Source: Yponomeuta sedellus (taxonomy: Eukaryota; Arthropoda; Insecta; Lepidoptera; Yponomeutidae). From it: a stretch of DNA of 64,000 bases. The notes under the pieces were generated by a model, which saw only the letters and a program-made list of their open reading frames with translations, was not told the origin of the DNA and did no database searches. The position numbers and the translations under genes were made by a program. The stretch covers positions 4,459,264-4,523,263 of the forward strand of contig OW203722.1 of NCBI GenBank assembly GCA_934045075.1, in the 5' to 3' direction. Shown in pieces: positions 9,996-18,403 of this stretch. Numbering within the stretch: the first letter of the stretch is position 1; the number at the start of each line of letters is the position of its first letter.

Positions 9996-12900
9996 TTACT
10001 CCAGCCAGCCTATCTCTTTCCAGAAAGCCAGCAGTGCTCCGATGTCACTGCAGGCTTCCTGAAGGGACCCCGGCTTCCCAATGATGGCGGTCCGTTGCTT
10101 TTCCACGCCTTCGCAGTGAATGGTCACGTGGGCGGGTGTTTCCTCTTCTTTGAGGCATCCCCGGCAAAGCGGGCTGTCGGTTAGACCCATGTTGTAGAGA
10201 TGTCTGTTCAGTGAGCAGTGGCCTGTTAAGATTGCCACAGCTTTGCGCAGATTTTCTCTTCTCAGACGCAGCAGGCTACGTGAAAGACGTTTCGAGATTG
10301 TTGGTAAGGCCTCCCTGGCTTGTCTACATTTGGTTTCTGTTCTCCAAAGTTCAGCATGCTGGCTTTCTGTTCGCGACCTCAACCATTTTCTAAACTGGTT
10401 GTATGGGAGTGGGAGCAGGGGTTCGGGTCCTTCCACTGTGGTTTCCGAGCCTCTTTTAGCGAGTTCATCTGCGGCATCATTGCCCAGGGAGCCGCTATGA
10501 CCCTTTATCCATTGTAAAGTGACTCTGTTATTTGTTGACAGTTTTTCCAATTCATGGTGACACTCTAGTATCAAGCTGTTGTTTGTAAGATTGCTGTTGA
10601 GTGCTTGTAGGACTGAGGCGCTGTCCGAGATTATGCGTATTGCGTAAGCCTTCGCATCTCTTGTGTTCAACAGCGCGACAGCTCTTGTTATACCGATGCA
10701 TTCTGCCTGAAAGATTGTATTCAGGTTGCCAAGGGTTGTAGATATTTTTAGATTTAGTTCGTTGGAAAAGGCTCCTGCGCCCGTTCCTGTTTCAGTTTTG
10801 GAGCCGTCCGTGTACACTCTGACTTCGTGTATTCCCGAGTAGTCGGTAGGCTCCTCTTGCAGTTGTACCTTATATTTTTTGTCGAAAATATAAGTGTTTG
10901 GTATTCTGTCGCACACCGCTTCTATCATAGGCTGGTCCGAAACAGCGGCTGCTAGGATTTGTGTGTGTGGGGTGTAGCTGTTTTGTTTCCATATACCGGT
11001 TGTCCGAAGCCGTAGGGCAGCACTGGCTGCTTCTTGTTGAACGTGCAAGTGTAGAGGTCTGAGGTTCAACAGGGCTTCCAGGGCAGTAGTCGGTGTTGTC
11101 TTCATGCACCCAGCTACTGCGAGGCATGCCAGTCGTTGTAGCCTCTGTAATTGAAGTACTGCTATTTTCTGTTTTGTTCTGGTCCACCATACAACGGCGC
11201 CATAAGTTATAGCGGGTCTTATCACCGAAGTGTATAACCACATCATAAGTGACGGGCGTAGACCCCACTGTTTTCCTATGAGGCCGCGGCATTGCCAGAA
11301 GGTCATCTGGGCCTTGTTAACGATATTCTGTAGGTGCGAGCTCCAGTTTAGCTTGCTATCTAGCGTCACACCGAGATATTTAACTGTTGGTGACAGGGTT
11401 AGCGTTGTTCCGAAAAACTTTGGTAGGTTTTGTGTTTTTGGGTTACGTTTGTTTGTAAAAAGTACTAATTCCGTTTTAGTCGGGTTGGCGGTTAGTTGAT
11501 GAGTCTTGCACCATCGCTCTACTATGCCAAACGCCGTTCTCATTAGACTGTATAGAATATCCTCGGATTTACCTATCGTCAGGATTGTTATATCGTCGGC
11601 GTAGCCTATTATCCAGAAACCACATTCATCAAGGCGTCTGATTAAGCCGTCAACTACTAGGTTCCATAGAAGTGGCGATAGAACTCCCCCTTGAGGGCAG
11701 CCTCTGGCCACTATTGCCCTCGTAGTGCTGTTTACCTTAAGCGTTATGGCTCTTTGACGCAGGAGGTTGTCTATCCAGCCCGTGATGGTTGGCTGCACTC
11801 CTCGTTTCACCAGCGCTTGGTTGATACTACTGAAAGTTGTTTTGTCGAAAGCACCTTCTATGTCAATAAAGGCTCCTAAGACCATATGTTTATCTGAGAG
11901 GCCCTTTTCTATGGTTCTAACGACAGTATGCAGAGCTGAGTCTGTTGATCTGCCATTTCTATAGGCATGTTGTTGAGGATGTAAAGGTTTTGTTTTTAGG
12001 GCTCCTTCTCTTATGTGCCTGTCCGTTAGTCTCTCCAGCGTTTTTAAGAGAAACGATGTGAGGCTGATAGGCCTATAGGATTTTGCCTGTGTATAGTCTC
12101 CTTTTCCAGCCTTTGGTAAAAAGACTACTTTGACTTCCCGCCATGAGTGGGGAATGTACTGGTGTGCCAGGCAGGATTGAAAGATACACACTAGCTGTGG
12201 CAGTATTGTGTTAATTCCCCATTGTAGGAGTGCCGGAAAAATTTCGTCTATTCCAGAGGATTTGTAAGGCAGGAAGCTTTTTACGGCCCATTGTACTTTA
12301 TCTTCGGTAATGACCGTGTTTGATACGGCCCAGTCAATATCAGCTGGCGATCGTTCGAAGGGCTCTTCCCATTGTTGTTTGTCCATGATCATACAATCTG
12401 GGAAGTGAGTATGTAGTAGCAGTTCGCTTATTTCTTCGTCGGAGGTTGTGTATGTGCCGTCCGATTTCTTCAGTGAGCCGAGTCCTCTGTTTTTGTTTGT
12501 TGACAGAAGTGTTTTAATTCTTGCTGTCTCCTTTGTTGACTCGATTTTTTCACAGAAACGCCGCCATGAGCTAGTTTGGTAGTAGCGGATTTTCTTTTTG
12601 TAATCGTATTGTAGATCTTTGTATATGTCCCAGTCAGAATCCTTCCTGGTGTTTTTAGCGTGATTAAAGGCTTGCCTTAGCTTGCATCTTGTTCTTTCTA
12701 GGTCCTTTCCCCACCAGTGGCTACCAGGAGGTTCCTTGGGGTACGTTAGTGGGCAGGTCTGTTGGTATGTCTCCTGTAAGCAGGTTGTTAATGTTTCTAC
12801 GTTGTGATCTATATTGGAGGTACTAGAAGTCGCGTCTTTTAGTTGAAGAGCTGACCACTTCGACTTTAAAACGTTCTGAAATCTAGAGACGTCCGTTTTG

Positions 12901-13625
12901 CGAGGGTTTCGCCACGGTTGTGGCGGTTGTGTTTGTGCCTGTATGGTGTACCTAACACGTCTGTGGTCGGAAAGTGAGGGTTCGTCGGAGACGTGCCAGT
13001 TGGAAACCATGTCCATCGCTCCTACTGACACAAGAGTGATATCTATGACAGTTTGGTACCTGCTGTTAATAAAAGTGGGCTGGTTACCTTTGTTGGCTAT
13101 GAGGAGATTCGTAGTCATCAAAAACTCTATGAGGTCCTCTCCCCTTGGGTTGGCTTTGGGACTTCCCCACAGAGGATGGTGTGCGTTGCAATCGGCCGAT
13201 ATGATCAGCTCCCAGCTATGGTCTGCGCAGTACACCGCCAGGTCAGCCACCTCTTTGGCTGGTACGGTCTCATCTCCTGGCATGTACACGGATGCTAAGA
13301 CAAGCATAGTTTGGTCGTCCCTTCCATTAAGGAGTCTCACAGCTGCGAGATCTCTGGAACAGAATTGTGTGAGTAGCGTAGCTTGTATGCAGTTGGGCAT
13401 GTAAATACACGCCCTTGGGTTGGCTATCGTCGTATCGACCATTAGCTTACCTCTCGGGTTATTGAGTCCACAGATTCTACCACCCCTTACCCAAGGCTCC
13501 TGGATGAGAGCTATGGTGTTAGTTTTAACCTCCAGCAGGCTACGTAAGGTGGCTGAAGCGATTTGCTTATGCTGGAGGTTTGTTTGGACAACATCGACTG
13601 TAGCTACTACGTGTGGCGGAGCCAT
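9996..13625 (-). CDS. LINE ORF2: endonuclease, reverse transcriptase, RNase H
   Basis: A 1209-aa open frame that nicks target DNA and copies the element RNA into it. The endonuclease spans residues 1-230, with QEPWV (E43), SADCNAHH (D145) and LSDHRR (D220, H221). Reverse transcriptase spans about 470-760, with FIDIEGAFD (D588), GCPQGGVLSPLLW and YADD (675-678). RNase H spans about 935-1060, with YTDGS (D940), AEC (E975), ISDSASV (D1001) and KGHSG..ND. A CCHC-type knuckle lies near 1137-1171 (GHCSLNRHL, SPLCRGC, HVTIHC). No stop or frameshift is visible and every catalytic residue looked for is present. The start ATG at 13625 lies 2 nt after the ORF1 stop, so translation probably depends on termination and re-initiation. 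Confidence 0.95.
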   Translation of the reverse strand: MAPPHVVATVDVVQTNLQHKQIASATLRSLLEVKTNTIALIQEPWVRGGRICGLNNPRGKLMVDTTIANPRACIYMPNCIQATLLTQFCSRDLAAVRLLNGRDDQTMLVLASVYMPGDETVPAKEVADLAVYCADHSWELIISADCNAHHPLWGSPKANPRGEDLIEFLMTTNLLIANKGNQPTFINSRYQTVIDITLVSVGAMDMVSNWHVSDEPSLSDHRRVRYTIQAQTQPPQPWRNPRKTDVSRFQNVLKSKWSALQLKDATSSTSNIDHNVETLTTCLQETYQQTCPLTYPKEPPGSHWWGKDLERTRCKLRQAFNHAKNTRKDSDWDIYKDLQYDYKKKIRYYQTSSWRRFCEKIESTKETARIKTLLSTNKNRGLGSLKKSDGTYTTSDEEISELLLHTHFPDCMIMDKQQWEEPFERSPADIDWAVSNTVITEDKVQWAVKSFLPYKSSGIDEIFPALLQWGINTILPQLVCIFQSCLAHQYIPHSWREVKVVFLPKAGKGDYTQAKSYRPISLTSFLLKTLERLTDRHIREGALKTKPLHPQQHAYRNGRSTDSALHTVVRTIEKGLSDKHMVLGAFIDIEGAFDKTTFSSINQALVKRGVQPTITGWIDNLLRQRAITLKVNSTTRAIVARGCPQGGVLSPLLWNLVVDGLIRRLDECGFWIIGYADDITILTIGKSEDILYSLMRTAFGIVERWCKTHQLTANPTKTELVLFTNKRNPKTQNLPKFFGTTLTLSPTVKYLGVTLDSKLNWSSHLQNIVNKAQMTFWQCRGLIGKQWGLRPSLMMWLYTSVIRPAITYGAVVWWTRTKQKIAVLQLQRLQRLACLAVAGCMKTTPTTALEALLNLRPLHLHVQQEAASAALRLRTTGIWKQNSYTPHTQILAAAVSDQPMIEAVCDRIPNTYIFDKKYKVQLQEEPTDYSGIHEVRVYTDGSKTETGTGAGAFSNELNLKISTTLGNLNTIFQAECIGITRAVALLNTRDAKAYAIRIISDSASVLQALNSNLTNNSLILECHHELEKLSTNNRVTLQWIKGHSGSLGNDAADELAKRGSETTVEGPEPLLPLPYNQFRKWLRSRTESQHAELWRTETKCRQAREALPTISKRLSRSLLRLRRENLRKAVAILTGHCSLNRHLYNMGLTDSPLCRGCLKEEETPAHVTIHCEGVEKQRTAIIGKPGSLQEACSDIGALLAFWKEIGWLE

Positions 13626-13627
13626 GG

Positions 13628-15379
13628 CTACTCCGACAGTGTCTCCCCCACACGCAGCAGCCAGTCCATGTCGTCAGACTGGTTGTCGTCGTCGTCGCTG
13701 ATGGACATACCAGCGACTGTTGGCGAATAGGACGAGGGGGCCGCTCTCGACGGCTCGTCGGCTGGAGTCGGGACTCCATCAACGTCATCGCCATCGGGCG
13801 CGGCCTCATCGTCCCTTGTTTCGTTATCCTCGGTGGATACCCGCGCGCACAGAGACTCCGGCACGAACGGAGCGTCGCTCAGACCCGAGGGAGTGAAGAA
13901 CTTTACGTACGCACTCCCCATGATATAAGCGACCCTCCGGTCCCGTTCCAGAAGGCAGGGCACCTCCTCCTCTGGAATGCCCAGAAAGAGGAAGATGCCC
14001 TTGCCCTCCTGAATCTCTATTCGGTAGGGCCTCCACCGCTGGATATTATATTCGGGATTTTGATGGATAAGAATCTGGCGAATCTTATCCATCTCTGTCA
14101 CGACTGTTGTGGGTAGCAGCATACCGGCCTTTACCATCTTTGTGATTTCTGACTGTGCGATGACAGTCAGATCACAGTTCTGGATCGGGCACGCTATGCT
14201 GGCTACTGTGTCCTTAAGCCAAGCAAGCGTGGCGTCGTCTCCGCACCAAATTTTCAGCACCCCCTCACCCAGGTGAGGTTTCCCGTGAAACCTGAGCGGT
14301 TGGGCGCCGTCACCGGCCAGACACGACGCCAAGATTGCGTCAGAAGTGACTCTTTCCAGAGTCTCTTTGAGCTCGTCCGCTTGCTCGCTTGTTAAATCGG
14401 TGGGGGGAACGGTGGTCACGGCCACGCGTAGATGAGAGTTAATCACCCCCGCGTAGCCGAGCGCCTTTCCTTTCCCCTGACCCTCTAGCCTGCGCCGCTT
14501 GTTAGTAACGGCCGGTGACAGCGTTACATCAGCCCTGCCACGTTTTACCGGAGTTTCCGGAGCAGCGTGTCGGGGCCTCTGACCTGCCGTCGCCGAGCGT
14601 TGTGCTACCGAATTGGTCTGCTGCTGATCGCGCGGTAGAGACCCCGCAGTGATGGCGCACCCAGTTTCCACGCGCTGGAACCCAGCGTGCGGGGTTGCCC
14701 CCGCACTATGGGCGCATCGCGCGGGAACCTTCGGCTGCCCATGCGTGGTCGCCACCACAGCGGTCGTGGCGCATTTCGCGTGGATGGCAGCGGCCCCCTG
14801 GAGCTTATCCCGCTTCCAAGGGGGCGACCGCCCTCCACGGTGACCTCTTCGTTTGTTTTTATTGCGTCCAGTTGCAAGCTGCCGACTGCGCTGAGATTCC
14901 CCCGCAGCAGACAAGGCGCTTTGCAACTGGCCGCTTTTTCCACGTTCAGTCACCGGCACCCGACTGCGCTGAGTTTCCCCTGCAGCAGACATGGCGCTCG
15001 GCAAATGAGTGGTGTCGTTACTGTCAGTCACCAGCAGCCGACTGCGCTGAGTTTCCTCAGCAGCAGACAGGGCGCTCGGCAACTGACCGTTGTCCCTATC
15101 ATCGACACGGGCAGGCGGTGGCTTAGCTTTCCTGGCCCGCTTGGACCTGGCAACAAATTTGCTAGTCACCGCCTGCCACGTGTTAACGCGAGTTAGCTCA
15201 CTTGAACTGGCGCTTCCAGCCTGTGCCGGTGTGCTGCCGTCCAAGGAGATTAGTCCGGTGTTGCCCCCCCCAGAATACGAGGGGCTGCCCGGTGCCGAAG
15301 TGACACCGGGGAGGGATTCTCCTGCCCCTATGGGGCCGGTACCCTCCTGGGGTAAATTATCTTTTTTGCCGGACATCAT
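13628..15379 (-). CDS. LINE ORF1: RNA-binding structural protein with DUF4780-like domain
   Basis: A 583-aa open frame starting MMSGKK. Residues 1-100 are low-complexity (Ser/Gly/Ala, then a KRARKAK basic patch). Residues 98-172 hold three repeats of 25-27 aa built on LPSALSAAEETQRSR. A basic tract, NKNKRRGHRGGR, follows. The only predicted globular region is about 307-497 (from LGYAGVINSHLRVAV to FFTPSG), which resembles the DUF4780 family of insect retrotransposon proteins. The C-terminus (about 520-583) is strongly acidic. I see no CCHC zinc knuckles, although ORF1 of I and R1 elements usually has them. The protein probably coats the element RNA. The start is set by the first in-frame ATG pair. 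The domain name is from memory. Confidence 0.88.
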   Translation of the reverse strand: MMSGKKDNLPQEGTGPIGAGESLPGVTSAPGSPSYSGGGNTGLISLDGSTPAQAGSASSSELTRVNTWQAVTSKFVARSKRARKAKPPPARVDDRDNGQLPSALSAAEETQRSRLLVTDSNDTTHLPSAMSAAGETQRSRVPVTERGKSGQLQSALSAAGESQRSRQLATGRNKNKRRGHRGGRSPPWKRDKLQGAAAIHAKCATTAVVATTHGQPKVPARCAHSAGATPHAGFQRVETGCAITAGSLPRDQQQTNSVAQRSATAGQRPRHAAPETPVKRGRADVTLSPAVTNKRRRLEGQGKGKALGYAGVINSHLRVAVTTVPPTDLTSEQADELKETLERVTSDAILASCLAGDGAQPLRFHGKPHLGEGVLKIWCGDDATLAWLKDTVASIACPIQNCDLTVIAQSEITKMVKAGMLLPTTVVTEMDKIRQILIHQNPEYNIQRWRPYRIEIQEGKGIFLFLGIPEEEVPCLLERDRRVAYIMGSAYVKFFTPSGLSDAPFVPESLCARVSTEDNETRDDEAAPDGDDVDGVPTPADEPSRAAPSSYSPTVAGMSISDDDDNQSDDMDWLLRVGETLSE

Positions 15380-15386
15380 ATGTCAT
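15357..15386 (-). other. Short uORF overlapping the ORF1 start
   Basis: An ATG 7 nt upstream of the ORF1 ATG opens a 9-codon frame (MTYDVRQKR) that stops inside ORF1 in another frame. It could damp ORF1 translation; whether it is used is unknown. Confidence 0.4.
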
Positions 15387-15729
15387 TTTTTTTACAGAAA
15401 AAATGTAAAAGCGCGGGGATATTACTCGCGTCGCTTTCCCAACACGCCGCGGGTGCACTTTTTGGGGTTATTTAGGTCCCAAGGCCAACACAGACCTGGT
15501 TTGTGGTTATCCCGCCACTGATTCGGGAGTGGTTCTTCGCCGTCACCAAATCCAGACCTCGGCAGGAGACGTGCTGCTAAAAAGCGCTCAATCACCCGCC
15601 TCAGCCCGGAGTTGGGGCCGTTGCCCAGGATGTGCCAGGAGGGCCACTGCTCCCGCAGCAGGCTCATCAGAGATGGACCCAGTACGCAAGCAGGTGCCCT
15701 CACACGAGGAGGCGACCACAATCACACCC
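15380..15729 (-). promoter_or_regulatory. LINE 5' UTR
   Basis: About 350 bp of GC-rich sequence between the 5' target-site edge and ORF1. On the minus strand it begins near GTGATTGTGGTCGCC. LINEs of this group carry an internal promoter here; no core element is clear enough to name. Confidence 0.6.
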
Positions 15730-15745
15730 CCCAATGTCGTTTAGT

Positions 15746-17000
15746 GCTAAGTAAAAAATTGTCGCCGCTTCGGGGCGCGTCCTTGTTGCGATTCCGTTTT
15801 ATTTATTTGCTGCTACGAGGGTGCAATAAGATTTTCCGGGGTAGCTTCTTTCCAGTTTGGCACTGTTCTCCGTTTAAGTACAAATTCATTCCCTGTTGGC
15901 TAGGTAGGCACTAGAAAATGACTTTAATTTATTGGTTGCGTTCTTCAAAATAAAGTAGCAAAACCACGCGATAATGGTAAAGTATGTACAACATCGTGTG
16001 GAAACCCGCGGCTTCGTTGGCTCCACAAGGATTGACCTGAGTTTTCTGTGGGCCAGGTCCACTAAGCTAAGGATGGACGGCATCTATATGCCGGGCAAGC
16101 CTACTCCACCTAAAACAATGTCCCAGCACTGCAGCGTCCGTGTAGTCATAGTTGTAGTTCAACTACTGTAATGCATGGTATATATACAATAAAGAGTTAA
16201 GAGAGTATTGAAGGAATGTGTGAAACTTACCAAACAATTATTAATAAACCTGAAGGGCCAACTCTGGTGGTGCAAAAGACACCGAGACTTAAGACTAGTG
16301 GAATCTACGCCACTACATCGACTTTCAGTGGGGCAGATTCCACTATCAGATTTCAGGTTTCCACTTTGCCCCACCAGGGGCGGCTTAGTGGGGTAAAGTA
16401 GAATAACTCGATAGGATGAATTCAATATTTCGATTAACTAAACATGGGAATTTATGGGGATAGATGTCATCCAACCTCTATTAGTGGAAGATTGACTGAA
16501 AGTACTTACCAGTTAAAGAGATTGGAAAAAAATTAATACAAAAAAAGGAAGACATTTTTCGTTTTTACCTCGATAACTGTAATTTATGCATTTTCTTTCT
16601 ATTTAATGTTTCTTGATAAATACCATTCGCAAAGAACAATAAACTTGCTGTGTAGACAGCGTAACCAATGTAAACCAGTATAAACTAGTCGCAACCAATT
16701 CAGAGCTATCATTTGGTGTAGGGATCGTCACCAAAATCAACCATGATTTTTAGCGACACAGGCGAGTCACGGAGGCATTCGCCTCTGGGTCTACTCGTTT
16801 ACGAACCCAAATCAGGTATCTCAGTGCAAAAAGCTGCGGAGCTCGTAAAAAGCAAAGAAACTATCGGTTCGTGGCTCTGTGCGGGCTCTTTTTGCCTAAT
16901 TAAAAATACGAATCGATTTGTCCGCTCTCGCCGCTCGGCAAAAACGTTGGCACTGACGCGCTAGCACAGATTAGATAATAGTTTGGCGCTAGCCACTTTT
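15746..17000. other. Right part of duplicated unit A, unassigned
   Basis: This stretch is repeated as 23249-24507. Short frames on both strands (15974-16171, 16159-16425, 16743-16964) keep the same length in unit B, but only because the copies are nearly identical. None has a recognisable domain. CACTA-rich inverted motifs near 16300-16395 (GTGGGGC / GCCCCAC) hint at a decayed inverted-repeat element. Confidence 0.35.
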
Positions 17001-17365
17001 TAGGGCTACGTAGGTACGAAATAAGTCCCATTGTAGTACATAGTCCTTCTCGGAGAATCACTATGCGTGCCCACCGCGGATTGGCGATGTCAGAATGAGA
17101 GATTAAGCCCACCTCAGATGTAAAGATAAAAGATAAAATCATTTTATTTGCTAAAGAATGGTAAATACATTAAGTAGATGGTAAAGGAACATGCATGCTC
17201 TTGCAGTTAAGGTGTGCAAATATTAGACTAGAATAATCTAAATCTAAAACAAATACAATCTTAGAATTAATATTAAAAACAAACTATCTGGTATTATAAG
17301 TATATAAAATTTAAAAGAAATCTTATAATTAGTATGTTAATTATTTTTATTAATATACTAGCTGA

Positions 17366-17552
17366 CCCAGCAAACTTCGTACCGCCTAACAGTCGATTTT
17401 TTAATATTTTTTTATTTTTCTCTCCGTAAGAACCATCCTCGTACTTCAAGGAATATTCTAATAAAAGAATTAGATAAATCGGTTCAGCTGCTCTCGAGAT
17501 TTGCGCTTACCAACAGATTCAGCGATTCATTTTTATATTATAGCTTAGGATT
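17366..17552 (-). mobile_element. Non-autonomous Helitron (unit B copy)
   Basis: Same element as at 4046-4230, with the CTAGCTGACCCAGCAAACTT end visible on the plus strand. Confidence 0.65.
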
Positions 17553-18150
17553 TTTTTTTCTTAATAACCCTTAGTTGAGATGGTCGTCAAAAAATCTTTT
17601 AAACTGTAATACATATGCTATAACAGGAATTTATTTAACTGTGTTTTTAATTTGGTAAGTGGCAGTATAGAGATGTTTTGAATCTCACTCTCTCTCTCAC
17701 TGAGAGAAGACCGGTGCTCTTCAGTGGAATGCCTATTTATTTAATATTGGGAAGAGTAATAGCACATAACAAAGTAAGTAAGTGTAATAAATATAAATCA
17801 ATAATCCAGAATAGGTTACTCAGACACATATGCAGTGTCACTTGGCACATGAAATTAGAACGCAAATTGCTACGCCCAGCGACGCATTTGACGCCAGAAT
17901 GGCGAAAAAAGAAACAAAATTGCGGAAGACAGTTGTAATTAATTTTTAATACGAAACTACCTAAATTATTATCAGATCCTTCCTTACATTTGAAGTTGGC
18001 GTTTTGTCGTAATGGCCACTTTGATCTGAAATATCTCCTCTTTGGTTATGAATTCTAAATTCAAATTTATAAATATATTTAGCTGGTATATTTGAGTTTC
18101 GAAAATAGTAATTCATTTGTTTTTTTCTTTGGCGTCGCTCTTCTTGCACA

Positions 18151-18403
18151 ATGGAGAACTTGATATATCGCGTTATTTACGTGTACGAGTTCCACCGTGG
18201 CACAAGTGCTGCAGACACGGCTCGGAGGCTTAATGATGTGTATGGGGCGGCAGTGTCGTAAAGGAAAACATAGTGCGTTTTTGGTTCCAACGTTTTCGTT
18301 CTGGAAATTTTGACGTGCAGAACAAGCCCCGTGCGCAGCGGGAGACCAAACTTGATAATGACCAAAGGCTATTGTGGACTTTGTTACTAGGTTTTTTCTG
18401 CTT
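18151..18403 (+). pseudogene. mariner transposase N-terminal fossil (unit B)
   Basis: Same fossil as at 4833, with the shared in-frame TAG plus one more stop: TCG CAA in unit A is TCG TAA here. No selection is acting on it. Confidence 0.85.

Larger units (their letters stand above)
9921..15729 (-). mobile_element. Full-length non-LTR retrotransposon (jockey superfamily, I/R1-like group)
   Basis: A 5.8-kb element on the minus strand, made of a 350-bp 5' UTR, ORF1, ORF2 and a 75-bp 3' UTR ending in (TAAC)n (seen as TTAG repeats on the plus strand). It has a 16-bp target duplication, and the unpierced site survives in unit B, so it inserted after the segmental duplication. ORF2 has an apurinic-type endonuclease, reverse transcriptase, RNase H and a CCHC knuckle, which is the domain set of I- and R1-related clades. 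The clade cannot be fixed without a tree. Both ORFs are open, so it may be competent to move. GC content is clearly above that of its surroundings. Confidence 0.93.
2868..17017. repeat. Tandem segmental duplication, unit A
   Basis: The sequence from GAAATAAGTCCCATTG (2868) to CTACGTAGGTAC (ending 17017) is repeated head to tail in unit B (17018-24520), with only scattered substitutions and small indels. The A/B junction is GTAC|GAAATAAG at 17017/17018. The outer edges are TGCC|GAAATAAG on the left and GTAC|ACGTGAGG on the right, so the only junction homology is a base or so. Unit A is longer mainly because of two insertions, 3035-3853 and 9921-15745. The unit contains no convincing host gene; it carries a Helitron, a mariner fossil, a MITE, a fold-back SINE and a 5S-type SINE. 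Confidence 0.95.

Noticed and set aside
12898..14116. Plus-strand frames of 93 to 168 codons
   Set aside because: They overlap the minus-strand LINE ORFs, which explain the open, GC-richer sequence.
16743..16964. Conserved 73-codon gene (also at 24246)
   Set aside because: The two copies differ hardly at all because of the recent duplication, and no domain or gene signal is visible.
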